From the NCBI RefSeq assembly GCF_021728295.1, contig NZ_JAKJXE010000006.1, positions 310,001 through 374,000 on the forward strand: a stretch of 64,000 bases of DNA, given 5' to 3'. Made by a program: the position numbers and the translations under genes. The stretch's first letter is position 1. Every line of letters starts with the position of its first letter. This document shows, in pieces, positions 18,882-27,927 of the stretch. This DNA is from Pseudomonas petrae (GTDB lineage: Bacteria; Pseudomonadota; Gammaproteobacteria; Pseudomonadales; Pseudomonadaceae). Under the pieces are notes generated by a model. That model was not told the origin of the DNA, did no database searches, and worked only from the letters and a program-made list of their open reading frames with translations.

Positions 18882-19531
18882 TATTTGGGTGCTGGCGAAA
18901 TGAACGCGCAGCCTAACGCGCCCAAGTCATTCAGGAAAGTATGCAAATGTGTCACCGCGTTAAAGTTTCCTACGTTCGGGAGCGATTATTCGCTTGGAGA
19001 GGGGGTTTGTATCGCACACCTTACGTCGCAATTACACCTGTCACGCGAGTGTCATAATCGCCGCTTATAAATGTCACGCTTGCCCGCTTGGATGGGCTGG
19101 GAGCATTCCGTGCGCGTTGCCCTCATCTGCGAAGTTCAGCGTGCCAGTCCAATGGACTGCACCGATTCGTCCCCAACACTCGCTTTTAAGAGCCCGCTGT
19201 CGCCGCCGTTACCGTTCTCCTCGCGTGTTCCCGGACCCGAAATCCTGCTCGCGGGCGCAGGCAACCTCAGCGTGTTTGCAGATCAGGGGTTGCACGGCAC
19301 GGAAAAATCCGTAGCGTGGAGAGTCAAACCGCTCACCGCATCTCGCCTGACGCCGGCCGCCCCGCCGCACAATATCGAGTCAGGCTGCAAACATCTTCAG
19401 AACTGCCACGCCCTGGGCGTGACCGTTGTTCCGCGCTGTACGTCACCACTGTTGTGGCGCAAGCGGCATTCCGACATCGGCCGTATGCGCGGCCCAACTG
19501 TTACAAGGCCAATTGCCTTACAGGATTATTC
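18882..19531. other. 650-bp gap before ppk with PhoB promoter and long leader
   Basis: This gap contains a PhoB box at 19038-19055 and then about 450 bases before the ppk start. In P. aeruginosa hemB lies directly upstream of ppk; no hemB or remnant is visible here. A frame from 19071 to 19535 stays open but is not recognisable. Base composition from 19080 onward resembles coding DNA only in part. Confidence 0.6.
19038..19055 (+). promoter_or_regulatory. PhoB box upstream of ppk
   Basis: CTGTCAC-GCGA-GTGTCAT is two 7-bp PhoB half-sites with an 11-bp period, matching the consensus CTGTCAT-N4-CTGTCAT at 12 of 14 fixed positions. A third half-site ATGTCAC at 19071 is in register, 22 bp further. 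A -10-like TATAAA at 19066-19071 lies about ten bases after the box, the standard PhoB promoter geometry. Orientation is toward ppk. Confidence 0.8.
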
Positions 19532-19535
19532 ATGA
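19071..19535 (+). other. Doubtful 154-codon leader frame before ppk
   Basis: An open frame without recognisable motifs, rich in Ser, Pro and Cys, ends by overlapping the ppk start as ATGA. Its first ATG lies on the predicted promoter, so translation from there is unlikely; an in-frame ATG at 19092 is possible. I list it because the overlap would couple it to ppk if it were translated. More likely it is untranslated leader. Confidence 0.2.
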
Positions 19536-21754
19536 GCACCGAAGGATCTATCGAAGCCGCAGTCGAGCTTGACCCTCAGCCCGTCAATCAGGAAGTCACT
19601 CCTGTGGTCGAGCCGACCATTGAAGTGGTCCCCGCGCTGGAACCGCATCATCCACCCCCGCATGTCATCGCGGTGCCCAATCTGGATGACAGCAGTCTTT
19701 ATATCCATCGCGAGCTGTCGCAGCTGCAGTTCAACATTCGCGTGTTGGAGCAGGCGCTGGACGAGTCCTATCCGTTGCTCGAGCGGCTCAAGTTCCTGCT
19801 GATTTTCTCCAGCAACCTCGACGAATTCTTCGAAATCCGCGTCGCCGGTCTCAAGAAGCAAATCACCTTTGCTCGCGAACAGGCCGGCGCTGATGGCCTC
19901 CAGCCTCACCAAGCTCTGGCGCGCATCAGCGAGCTGGTGCACGGCCACGTGGATCGCCAGTACGCCATCCTCAACGACATCCTGTTGCCGGAGCTGGAAA
20001 AGCACCAGGTGCGCTTCATTCGCCGTCGCAACTGGAACGCCAAGATAAAGGCCTGGGTGCGCCGTTATTTCCGTGACGAGATCGCGCCGATCATCACGCC
20101 GATCGGTCTGGACCCGACGCACCCGTTCCCGCTGCTGGTGAACAAGTCGCTGAACTTCATCGTTGAGCTGGAAGGTATCGACGCTTTCGGCCGCGACTCG
20201 GGTCTGGCGATCATCCCTGCCCCGCGCCTGTTGCCGCGTATCATCAAGGTGCCGGAAGACGTGGGCGGCCCAGGCGACAATTATGTATTCCTGTCGTCGA
20301 TGATCCACGCCCACGCCGATGACCTGTTCCAGGGCATGAAGGTCAAAGGCTGCTATCAGTTCCGTCTGACCCGTAACGCCGACCTGGCCCTCGACTCCGA
20401 AGACGTCGAAGACCTTGCCCGCGCGCTGCGTGGCGAGCTGTTCTCGCGTCGTTACGGCGACGCAGTGCGTCTGGAAGTAGCAGACACCTGCCCGAAACAG
20501 CTGTCGGACTACCTGCTCAAGCAGTTCAATCTGAGCGAGAGCGAGCTGTATCAGGTCAATGGCCCTGTGAACCTGACGCGGCTGTTCAGCATCACTGGCC
20601 TGGACAGTCACCCCGAGCTGCAGTACATGCCGTTCACTCCGGCGATTCCGAAGCTGCTGCAGAACAGCGAAAACATTTTCAACGTGATCAGCAAGCAGGA
20701 CATTCTGCTGCTGCACCCGTTCGAGTCCTTCACCCCGGTCGTCGATCTGCTGCGCCAGGCGGCGAAAGACCCTCATGTGCTGGCCGTGCGCCAGACGCTG
20801 TACCGCAGCGGTGCCAATTCGGAAATTGTCGACGCGCTGGTGGACGCCGCGCGCAACGGCAAGGAAGTGACCGCCGTTATCGAGCTTCGTGCGCGTTTTG
20901 ACGAAGAGTCGAACCTTCAACTGGCCAGCCGCCTGCAAGCGGCCGGTGCCGTGGTGATCTACGGCGTAGTCGGTTACAAGACCCACGCCAAGATGATGCT
21001 GATCCTGCGCCGTGAAGCTGGCGAGATCGTCCGTTACGCGCATTTGGGTACGGGCAACTATCACGCCGGCAACGCGCGTCTCTATACCGACTACAGCCTG
21101 CTGACATCGGACGATGCGCTGTGCGAAGACGTCGGCAAACTGTTCAGTCAGTTGATCGGTATGGGTAAGACGCTGCGCATGAAGAAGCTGCTGCACGCGC
21201 CGTTCACCTTGAAGAAAGGCATGCTGGACATGATTGCCCGGGAGACGCAGTTCGCGTCCGAGGGCAAGCCTGCGCACATCATCGCCAAGTTCAACTCGCT
21301 GACCGACCCGAAGATCATTCGCGCGCTGTACAAGGCCAGTCAGACCGGGGTCAAGATCGACCTCGTCGTGCGCGGCATGTGCTGCCTGCGCCCTGGCGTG
21401 CCGGGTGTGTCCCACAACATTCAGGTGCGCTCGATCATCGGCCGCTTCCTTGAGCACACGCGGGTGTTCTACTTCCTTAATGGCGGTGACGAGCAGATGT
21501 TCCTGTCCAGTGCCGACTGGATGGAGCGCAACCTCGACAAGCGCGTCGAGACTTGCTTCCCGGTGGAAGGCAAGAAGCTGATCTTGCGTGTGAAGAAAGA
21601 GCTGGAAGGGTACTTGACCGACAACACCCATAGCTGGCTGCTGCAGCCGGACGGGCGCTATATCCGCAGCACCCCGACCGGCAACCAGAACCCCCGCAAT
21701 GTGCAGGCGAGTCTGTTGGAAAAACTCAGCAACCCGGTCCTCAGCGTACGTTGA
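19532..21754 (+). CDS. ppk1: Polyphosphate kinase 1
   Basis: Ppk1 makes polyphosphate from ATP reversibly. The 740 residues follow the PPK1 plan: N-terminal helical domain with [13 protein letters not shown] and [16 protein letters not shown], a head domain, and two phospholipase-D-like domains carrying the catalytic histidines in YKTHAKMML and [19 protein letters not shown]. About 55 extra residues precede the usual start of the fold and are acidic/Pro-rich. ATG 19532 has AGGA 6 bases upstream; the frame is open further back to 19316 but without a ribosome site. Its last codons overlap the convergent ppx by 14 bp. Confidence 0.96.
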   Translation: MSTEGSIEAAVELDPQPVNQEVTPVVEPTIEVVPALEPHHPPPHVIAVPNLDDSSLYIHRELSQLQFNIRVLEQALDESYPLLERLKFLLIFSSNLDEFFEIRVAGLKKQITFAREQAGADGLQPHQALARISELVHGHVDRQYAILNDILLPELEKHQVRFIRRRNWNAKIKAWVRRYFRDEIAPIITPIGLDPTHPFPLLVNKSLNFIVELEGIDAFGRDSGLAIIPAPRLLPRIIKVPEDVGGPGDNYVFLSSMIHAHADDLFQGMKVKGCYQFRLTRNADLALDSEDVEDLARALRGELFSRRYGDAVRLEVADTCPKQLSDYLLKQFNLSESELYQVNGPVNLTRLFSITGLDSHPELQYMPFTPAIPKLLQNSENIFNVISKQDILLLHPFESFTPVVDLLRQAAKDPHVLAVRQTLYRSGANSEIVDALVDAARNGKEVTAVIELRARFDEESNLQLASRLQAAGAVVIYGVVGYKTHAKMMLILRREAGEIVRYAHLGTGNYHAGNARLYTDYSLLTSDDALCEDVGKLFSQLIGMGKTLRMKKLLHAPFTLKKGMLDMIARETQFASEGKPAHIIAKFNSLTDPKIIRALYKASQTGVKIDLVVRGMCCLRPGVPGVSHNIQVRSIIGRFLEHTRVFYFLNGGDEQMFLSSADWMERNLDKRVETCFPVEGKKLILRVKKELEGYLTDNTHSWLLQPDGRYIRSTPTGNQNPRNVQASLLEKLSNPVLSVR

Positions 21755-23243
21755 GGATGATGCCGACTCGGGTCAGCCACTCCGCTTCGAGCGCGAAGTC
21801 GGCCTGAGTCAGCTGGTTGTTTTCCAGCCAGCCATCCGGGAACACGATGTCCAGGTGGTTATCGTTGGCGGTCAGCACAGGCTGCGGCATTTCCTGAGTG
21901 CCGCGAATGTGGTGAAACAGGATCGCAAAACGCAGCAGCACGCACAGACGAATCAGCTTCACACCTTCATTGCCGAACTCGGCAAACTTGTCCTTGGGAA
22001 TATTGCGACGATGACCGCGCACCAGCAGTGCGAGCATTTGCTGGTCTTCGCGCGAGAAACCGGCGAGATCCGAGTGCTCGATCAGGTAAGCACCATGCTT
22101 GTGGTAGTGATAGTGGGCAATGTCCAGACCCACTTCATGCACCTTGGCGGCCCAGCTCAGTAATTCGCGATACGAATTGTCCTCAAGCTCCCACGCCTTC
22201 GCCACTTGCTCCAGCGCCGACAGCGCCTTGCGCTCGACACGAGCGGCTTGTTCGAGATCAACGTGGTAGCGCTCCATCAACGAGCTGAGGGTGCGTTCGC
22301 GCACGTCTTCGTGGTGATGACGGCCAAGCAGGTCGTAGAGCACGCCTTCACGCAGAGCGCCTTCGCAATGGTCCATGCGCTTGAGGTCGAGGGCGTCGAA
22401 GATGGCTTCGAGAATCGCGAGGCCCGCCGGGAAGATCGCCCGACGGTCCGGTTTGAGGCCTTCGAAATCGATCTTGTCCACTTCGCCCAGCTTCATCAGC
22501 TTGCGCTTGAGCCAGGCCAGGCCTTCGGCGTTGACCTCGCCATTGCCGTGGCCGCCTGCCTTCAGCGCCAGGCCGATGGCGCGGATGGTGCCGGACGAGC
22601 CGATGGCCTCATCCCACGTCAGACGATGCAGCGCGTGCTCGATGCTCATGATTTCCAGCCGCGCTGCGGTGTAAGCCTGGGCGTAGCGCGCCGGGGTGAT
22701 CTTGCCGTCCTTGAAGTAACGCTGAGTAAAGCTGACGCAGCCCATCTGCAGGCTTTCGCGCAGCAAAGGCTCGAAGCGCTGGCCGATGATGAACTCGGTG
22801 CTGCCGCCGCCAATGTCGGCGACCAGGCGTTTGCCGGGCGTGTCGGCCAGGGTGTGGGAGACACCCAGGTAGATCAGTCGCGCTTCTTCACGGCCGGAGA
22901 TGACCTCGACCGGATGGCCGAGGATTTCTTCGGCGCGGTGAATGAATTCGTTGCGGTTGCGGGCTTCGCGCAGGGCGTTGGTACCGACGATGCGCACGGC
23001 GCCGGGCGGCATACCGTTGATCAGCTGGGCAAAACGCTTGAGGCAGTCGAGCCCGCGCTGCATGGATTCTTCGCTGAGGCGGCGGTCGTCATCGATCCCC
23101 GCGGCCAGCTGCACTTTTTCACCGAGCCGCTCAAGGATGCGAATTTCGCCCTGATTGGCTTTCGCGACAACCATATGGAAGCTGTTGGAGCCCAGGTCGA
23201 TCGCGGCGATCAGCGAGAGGTTTTTGGCTGTGGATAGCGGCAT
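21741..23243 (-). CDS. ppx: Exopolyphosphatase
   Basis: Ppx removes terminal phosphate from polyphosphate; the family also hydrolyses pppGpp. The 500 residues begin with the actin-like fold segment [17 protein letters not shown], followed by [10 protein letters not shown], the [14 protein letters not shown] phosphate-binding loop, and a C-terminal HD-like helical domain ([20 protein letters not shown]). I chose ATG 23243 at the normal family start; the frame extends to 23324 without support. The gene converges on ppk, and a REP pair lies 95 bp upstream of its start. Confidence 0.95.
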   Translation of the reverse strand: MPLSTAKNLSLIAAIDLGSNSFHMVVAKANQGEIRILERLGEKVQLAAGIDDDRRLSEESMQRGLDCLKRFAQLINGMPPGAVRIVGTNALREARNRNEFIHRAEEILGHPVEVISGREEARLIYLGVSHTLADTPGKRLVADIGGGSTEFIIGQRFEPLLRESLQMGCVSFTQRYFKDGKITPARYAQAYTAARLEIMSIEHALHRLTWDEAIGSSGTIRAIGLALKAGGHGNGEVNAEGLAWLKRKLMKLGEVDKIDFEGLKPDRRAIFPAGLAILEAIFDALDLKRMDHCEGALREGVLYDLLGRHHHEDVRERTLSSLMERYHVDLEQAARVERKALSALEQVAKAWELEDNSYRELLSWAAKVHEVGLDIAHYHYHKHGAYLIEHSDLAGFSREDQQMLALLVRGHRRNIPKDKFAEFGNEGVKLIRLCVLLRFAILFHHIRGTQEMPQPVLTANDNHLDIVFPDGWLENNQLTQADFALEAEWLTRVGIILNVR

Positions 23244-23337
23244 GGTCAAAAGGTCTCGGTCGATAACTCCGACATCGTGCCACGATCCATCACCGTCGCC
23301 AAACCGGCAACGCCTCGCCGACACTTTTGCACGGTAA

Positions 23338-23431
23338 GCAGGACCGGCTTCAGCCGGGAAGAGGCTGGTGTGTGCGACATCAGTTTCGCGGCATGACAGC
23401 TGACGCCTTCCCGGCTAAAGCCGGTCCTACA
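23338..23431. repeat. REP pair, family A, copy 2
   Basis: Inverted arms with GGACCGGCTTCAGCCGG and CCGGCTAAAGCCGGTCC enclosing about 45 bp. It lies one base beyond the stop codon of the ABC ATPase gene and upstream of ppx on the same strand, so it may separate the two transcripts. Confidence 0.9.
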
Positions 23432-23432
23432 G

Positions 23433-24167
23433 TCACCCCTGCTCAACCGAACCAATGAAATTCGCCAGCTCGGGCGTCTTCGGGTTGGCCATCAATTCTT
23501 TCGGGTCGCCGACTTCATGCACCTTGCCCTGATGCATGAACACCAGCTTGTCGCCCACCTCCCGGGCGAAGCGCATTTCGTGGGTCACCATGATCAGCGT
23601 CATGCCGTCTTTGGCCAGCTCGCGAACGACCGCGAGCACTTCGTTGACCAACTCCGGGTCGAGCGCCGAGGTGATTTCATCGCACAGCAGCACTTTGGGC
23701 GACATCGCCAGCGCACGCGCAATCGCCACGCGCTGTTGCTGACCACCGGACAGCCGGTCAGGGAAGGCGTCGAATTTCTCACCCAGGCCCACGCGATTGA
23801 GCATTTCCTTTGCCAGCTTGGTTGCTTCGGCTTTAGAGGCTTTCTTCACCACCTGCGGCGCGAGCATCACGTTCTCGCCCACCGTCAGGTGCGGAAACAG
23901 GTTGAATTGCTGGAAGACCATGCCGACTTTTTGTCTCAGGCTGCGCAGGTCAGCCCGCGCGGCGTCGAGGTATTCGCCGTCGACCTCGATCACCCCGTCG
24001 TTGATGGACTCAAGCCCGTTGAGCGTGCGCAGCAGCGTGCTCTTGCCCGAACCGCTGCGCCCGATGATCGCCACGACCTGGCCTTCCTCGACGCTGAGGT
24101 CGATGCCCTTGAGCACATGGTGGTCGCCGTAATACTTGTGCAGGGCGGAAATTCTAAGCAGAGGCAT
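23433..24167 (-). CDS. Amino-acid ABC transporter ATPase
   Basis: The ATP-binding subunit of a polar amino-acid uptake transporter (GlnQ/HisP class, 244 residues). Walker A GRSGSGKST, Q-loop VFQQFNLFPHLTVGENV, signature LSGGQQQRVAIARAL, Walker B VLLCDEITSALDPE and the H-loop in MVTHEMRFAREV are all intact. ATG 24167 has GGAG at ideal spacing. It overlaps the upstream permease by 14 bp and is the last gene of a four-gene operon read from about 26275 down. The substrate is not readable from sequence. Confidence 0.95.
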   Translation of the reverse strand: MPLLRISALHKYYGDHHVLKGIDLSVEEGQVVAIIGRSGSGKSTLLRTLNGLESINDGVIEVDGEYLDAARADLRSLRQKVGMVFQQFNLFPHLTVGENVMLAPQVVKKASKAEATKLAKEMLNRVGLGEKFDAFPDRLSGGQQQRVAIARALAMSPKVLLCDEITSALDPELVNEVLAVVRELAKDGMTLIMVTHEMRFAREVGDKLVFMHQGKVHEVGDPKELMANPKTPELANFIGSVEQG

Positions 24168-24801
24168 GAAGTCTCCTTTCCAGGTAGCGCGCGCTGAGCG
24201 ACAACGGATAGCAAAGCAGGAAGTAGCCCAAGGCAACGAAGCCGTAGACCATGAAAGGCTGGAACGTGGCATTGGCGAGCATGCCGCCGGTTTTGGTCAG
24301 CTCGGTGAAGCCGATGATTGACGTAACGGCCGTGCCTTTGACCACTTGCACAGAGAACCCCACGGTCGGCGCCACCGCAATGCGCAACGCCTGGGGCAGA
24401 ATCACATGGCGCAGTTGCTCGAACGGCGTCAGCGCCAGACTCGCGGAAGCTTCCCACTGGCCGTTGGAAATCGACTCCACGCAGCCGCGCCAGATTTCAG
24501 CCAGATACGCACTGGTGAACAACGTCAACGCCAGCGCCGCCGCGAGCCAGGGCGAAATGTCGATGCCCATCAGTGCCACGCCGAAGAACACCAGAAACAG
24601 CTGCATCAACAACGGTGTGCCTTGAAACAGCTCGATGTAGCAGCGCGCGAGCCTGCGCGGCATTGCCTTCTCGGAGATGCGCATGGTCATCACCAGCAAC
24701 CCGATCACGCCGCCGCCGATGAACGCCACCAGCGACAACGCCAGTGTCCATTGCAGGCCGGTCAGCAAGTTGCGCACGACGTCCCAAAGGGTGAAATCCA
24801 T
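24154..24801 (-). CDS. Amino-acid ABC transporter permease, second
   Basis: A 215-residue HisM/GlnP-class permease with several membrane helices and the EAA loop EASASLALTPFEQLRHVILPQALRI-like segment near residue 140, which contacts the ATPase. ATG 24801 is chosen since GAGG lies just upstream and it overlaps the preceding permease by one base (TGATG). Together with the other permease it forms the heterodimeric membrane channel. Confidence 0.93.
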   Translation of the reverse strand: MDFTLWDVVRNLLTGLQWTLALSLVAFIGGGVIGLLVMTMRISEKAMPRRLARCYIELFQGTPLLMQLFLVFFGVALMGIDISPWLAAALALTLFTSAYLAEIWRGCVESISNGQWEASASLALTPFEQLRHVILPQALRIAVAPTVGFSVQVVKGTAVTSIIGFTELTKTGGMLANATFQPFMVYGFVALGYFLLCYPLSLSARYLERRLHASA

Positions 24802-25466
24802 CAGCGGCTCCTCGCGATGTAACGTCGGCCGATCCACGCCAGAAACTGGCGCACCAGCAGCGCCATGCAGAGGTAGATCAGCGTGGTAATGATGTACGTC
24901 TCAAACGCGCGGAAATTGCGCGACTGAATGAAGTTGGCTGCAAAGCTCAGCTCCTCGGTAGCGATCTGCGAACAGACCGCCGAGCCGAGCATCACGATGA
25001 TGATCTGGCTGCTCAACGCCGGCCAGACCTTGCCCAGTGCCGGGACCAACACGACATGGCGGAAGGTCTCGAAGCGGGTCATCGCCAGCGCGGCCGAGGC
25101 CTCGATCTGGCCGCGCGGAATCGCCTGCACGCCCGCACGGATGATCTCCGTCGAATAGGCGCCGAGGTTGATGACCATCGCCAGCACGGCGGCCTGCCAC
25201 TCCGATATCTGCAGGCCCAGCGACGGCAGCCCGAAGAAGATGAAAAACAGCTGCACCAGAAACGGCGTGTTGCGGATCAGCTCGACATAGACACCGAAAA
25301 TGGCCGAGAACGGCTGGATTTTCCACGCCCTGACAATCGCCCCGACGATGCCGAGACTGACGCCGAGCAGGGTGCCGATGGCCGTCAGTTCCAGCGTGAA
25401 CAGTGCGCCGCGCAGGAGCAGGTCAGTGTTTTGCAGGACCGGGATAAAGTCGAACTGGTAAGCCAT
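24801..25466 (-). CDS. Amino-acid ABC transporter permease, first
   Basis: A 221-residue HisQ/GlnP-class permease. It has the typical N-terminal pattern with LTLELTAIGTLLGVSLGIVG, RNTPFLVQLFFIFFGLPSLG in the middle, and an EAA loop with ASAALAMTRFETFRHVVLV. It comes directly after the binding-protein gene (23 bp) and overlaps the second permease by one base, so all four are one transcript. Confidence 0.93.
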   Translation of the reverse strand: MAYQFDFIPVLQNTDLLLRGALFTLELTAIGTLLGVSLGIVGAIVRAWKIQPFSAIFGVYVELIRNTPFLVQLFFIFFGLPSLGLQISEWQAAVLAMVINLGAYSTEIIRAGVQAIPRGQIEASAALAMTRFETFRHVVLVPALGKVWPALSSQIIIVMLGSAVCSQIATEELSFAANFIQSRNFRAFETYIITTLIYLCMALLVRQFLAWIGRRYIARSR

Positions 25467-25489
25467 TTAAGCGTCTCGGCAGTCGATGA

Positions 25490-26275
25490 TCAGAGGTCGG
25501 CAGGCAATGGCTGCTTGAGCCAGGTCTGCGCGTTCTTTTCCAGCGTGCCGTCTTTCTTCGCCGCTTCGAGGATCTCGTTCACTTTGGCGAGCAACTCGGG
25601 CTGACCTTTGTTCACACCCACGTAGACCGGCGAGTCCTTGAGCTTCACTTTCAGCTCAGGGATGCGCTTGGGGTTCTTCTCGCTGATGGCGACCATCACC
25701 ACGTTGCCGCTGGCGATCAGGTCGGTCTGCTTGGCCAGATAGGCCGCAATGGTCGAGTTGTTGTCTTCGAAGCGTTTGATCGTCGCTTCCTTCGGCGCGA
25801 CAGCGGTCAGCTCAATGTCTTCGATGGCGCCACGGGTCACACTGATGGTTTTACCTTTCAGGTCGTCCACGGTTTTGATCGCGTCTTCAGGCGGACCGAA
25901 GACAGCGAGGTAGAACGGTGCGTAGGCGCGGGAGAAGTCGATGACCTTTTCGCGGTCCGGGTTTTTGCCGAGGCTGGAGATGACCAGATCCACCTTGCCA
26001 GTGGTCAGGTACGGGATGCGGTTGGTGCTGTTGACCGGCGTCAGTTGAAGTTTGACCTTCAATTGGTCGGCAATGAGCTTTGCCGTGTCGATGTCCAGTC
26101 CACGGGGCTGCATGTCGGGGCCGACCGAACCGAAGGGTGGAAAGTCTTGCGGAACAGCGACTTTCAGCGTGCCGCGGGCGGTTACATCATCCAGACCATT
26201 AGCGTGGGCGGGGGCCTGGCCGAGCATCAGGCTGGCAAACAGGGCGGCGAGCAGGGCGCTGTGACGCTGGGTCAT
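25490..26275 (-). CDS. Amino-acid ABC transporter binding protein
   Basis: A 261-residue periplasmic family-3 solute-binding protein. A signal peptide (about 1-25, ending GQAPAHA) precedes the mature LKVAVPQDFPPFGSVG start, the GLDIDTAKLIADQL segment of the family, and VDLVISSLGKNPDREKVIDFS. These mark binding of a polar amino acid or opine-like ligand; the ligand itself cannot be told. It is the first gene of the transport operon, divergent from a GntR-type regulator 266 bp away. Confidence 0.93.
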   Translation of the reverse strand: MTQRHSALLAALFASLMLGQAPAHANGLDDVTARGTLKVAVPQDFPPFGSVGPDMQPRGLDIDTAKLIADQLKVKLQLTPVNSTNRIPYLTTGKVDLVISSLGKNPDREKVIDFSRAYAPFYLAVFGPPEDAIKTVDDLKGKTISVTRGAIEDIELTAVAPKEATIKRFEDNNSTIAAYLAKQTDLIASGNVVMVAISEKNPKRIPELKVKLKDSPVYVGVNKGQPELLAKVNEILEAAKKDGTLEKNAQTWLKQPLPADL

Positions 26276-26393
26276 GTGGTGTCTCCGAATCGATCAATGT
26301 GTAGGCGAAGCCCGAGTGATGGCCAAGCACCAGTGCACAGCCCATGCCAGCCGCTTGTTTGCGACCATGGAATGCGGCCCGCAGACTTGATCC

Positions 26394-26414
26394 GGTCTAA
26401 CTGGTCTGAACAGT
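26394..26414. promoter_or_regulatory. Candidate operator in the ABC/GntR divergent gap
   Basis: Direct repeats of GGTCT at 26394 and 26403 overlap an inverted ACTG...CAGT pair (26400-26403 and 26411-26414). GntR-FCD regulators bind short GT/AC palindromes, so this is a plausible binding site, but no second copy was found and no promoter could be assigned. Confidence 0.3.
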
Positions 26415-26541
26415 GAGTTGGCGGGCCGCCCTGCTTTGGCGCGCCTGAAAGGCCCGGCGCCCTTCGCTTGGGCGTCACTTGCCGGATGCCTCCGATGGCG
26501 ATACAAGGGATTTTTCCTACGGTTTATGCACCTTGAACGCC

Positions 26542-27246
26542 ATGCATCCGAGCCCTGTCGCTGTGCCTGAAGCCGCCTTCCAGGCGATCCGCAAATTGAT
26601 CGCCGAGCAGGGCTATGTCCCCGGCGACAGACTGCCCTCACAGCGGGATCTGGCGATTCGTCTGGGCGTCAGTCGCGCTTCATTGCGTGAGGCATTGTCA
26701 TCGTTGAGCGCGTTGGGACTGGTCAGCGTGCAGCCCGGCAAAGGCGTGTTTGTGCAGGCGGTTTCTGAACCACAACGGAGCACGAGCGGATTTTCCTGGC
26801 CGTATGCAGCGCACGCATCACCTGCCGAGACTTTTCAGCTGCGCTATGCGCTAGAGGGGTTTGCCGCAGGGCTTGCAGCGGTCACGCTGACAGCCGATGA
26901 GCGCGATGTATTGGAAGACAACGTCGAGGCCATGCGCCTTGAGCTCAAGGCAGGGGATTTTGACTGCGCGGCCCGGCTGGACTTTGATTTCCACCGGCGC
27001 ATCCTCGTCGCCAGTGGCAATCAGGCGATTCTGGGGATCATCACCACCAGCGCCGACATTTTTCTGGAGAGCCAGAAACTGCCTTTTATTCGGGCGGGCA
27101 GGGCCATGGAAACCTGGCAGGAGCACCGCAAAATTCTGCGGGCGCTGGCGCGAAACGCGTCTGGCCCGGCGCAGAAAGCCATGCAAGAGCACATCCGCGG
27201 AGCAGCATTACGCACCGGCATCGTGTTCGTCGCACCCTCCGGTTGA
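26542..27246 (+). CDS. GntR-family regulator (FadR/FCD subfamily)
   Basis: A 234-residue transcription regulator. The winged-helix DNA-binding domain (about 10-75) contains PGDRLPSQRDLAIRLGVSRA and REALSSLSALGLVSVQPGKG; the C-terminal all-helical FCD ligand domain has FDFHRRILVASGN with the metal-binding histidine. ATG 26542 is chosen over a TTG at 26479 as family similarity starts after it, though neither has a good ribosome site. It faces the ABC transporter operon and most likely controls it in response to the transported compound (inference). Confidence 0.9.
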   Translation: MHPSPVAVPEAAFQAIRKLIAEQGYVPGDRLPSQRDLAIRLGVSRASLREALSSLSALGLVSVQPGKGVFVQAVSEPQRSTSGFSWPYAAHASPAETFQLRYALEGFAAGLAAVTLTADERDVLEDNVEAMRLELKAGDFDCAARLDFDFHRRILVASGNQAILGIITTSADIFLESQKLPFIRAGRAMETWQEHRKILRALARNASGPAQKAMQEHIRGAALRTGIVFVAPSG

Positions 27247-27369
27247 ATGTTGGTGATTGACGCAACCATACCGACTCATAGCGAGAGACAATTAAGCTCG
27301 GCTTCCTGTCACCGCGTGACACAGTTATGATGGCCCACGTTTTTTTGCCTATGACCTCGGAGAAATCTC

Positions 27370-27699
27370 ATGAGTAGCGACCTGATCAAACACGTCACCG
27401 ACGCGAGCTTCGACGCCGATGTCCTCAAGGCCAGCGGTCCTGTACTGGTCGACTACTGGGCTGAATGGTGTGGTCCGTGCAAGATGATTGCCCCGGTTCT
27501 GGATGACATCGCCGGCACTTACGAAGGCAAGTTGACCATTGCCAAGCTGAACATTGATGACAATCAGGAAACCCCGGCCAAGCACGGCGTTCGTGGTATC
27601 CCGACCCTGATGCTGTTCAAGGACGGCGAAGTCGCGGCGACTAAGGTCGGCGCACTGTCCAAGTCGCAGTTGCAAGCGTTCCTCGACGCCAACATCTGA
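27370..27699 (+). CDS. trxA: Thioredoxin 1
   Basis: TrxA is the general cytoplasmic disulfide reductase. It has 109 residues with the active site WCGPC (Cys34/Cys37), the conserved [10 protein letters not shown] strand before it, and the cis-proline loop [17 protein letters not shown] ribosome site lies 7 bases upstream of the ATG. An intrinsic terminator follows 11 bp after the stop, then rho on the same strand, the usual trxA-rho order. Confidence 0.98.
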   Translation: MSSDLIKHVTDASFDADVLKASGPVLVDYWAEWCGPCKMIAPVLDDIAGTYEGKLTIAKLNIDDNQETPAKHGVRGIPTLMLFKDGEVAATKVGALSKSQLQAFLDANI

Positions 27700-27710
27700 T
27701 GACGATATAG

Positions 27711-27734
27711 CCCCGCAAATCGCGGGGTTTTTTT
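27711..27734 (+). terminator. Intrinsic terminator of trxA
   Basis: CCCCGC pairs with GCGGGG around a 5-nt loop (AAATC) and is followed by a run of seven Ts. Confidence 0.93.
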
Positions 27735-27927
27735 CGGGCCTCGTACTAGACGCTCAGAAAATCAAGTGGTACATTCGGCCCCGCAACGGCTTCTCCGTTG
27801 CCCCCTGCTAGCCGTCGCCGACCGTCTCCTTTCGATTTGCACGCGATCCTGTCGCCTTCTCTGCGGCGCGGCCTCATTAAGCCAAAAGCTTAATTTCCCC
27901 CTCCATACATGATTACGTCATTCCTAT
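27735..27927 (+). promoter_or_regulatory. rho promoter region and pyrimidine-rich leader
   Basis: This 193-bp stretch before rho has no gene. It holds a hairpin GCAACGGCTTCTCCGTTGC (27784-27802) and then a C/T-rich, G-poor segment ending in CCCCCTCC just before rho. In E. coli rho is autoregulated by attenuation in its leader; the C-rich, weakly structured composition here would suit a rut site. That role is inference. Confidence 0.45.

Noticed and set aside
19526-21631. 701-codon open frame on the minus strand
   Set aside because: Antisense to ppk1; composition (Arg, Gln, His, Val) is typical of reverse-frame shadows.
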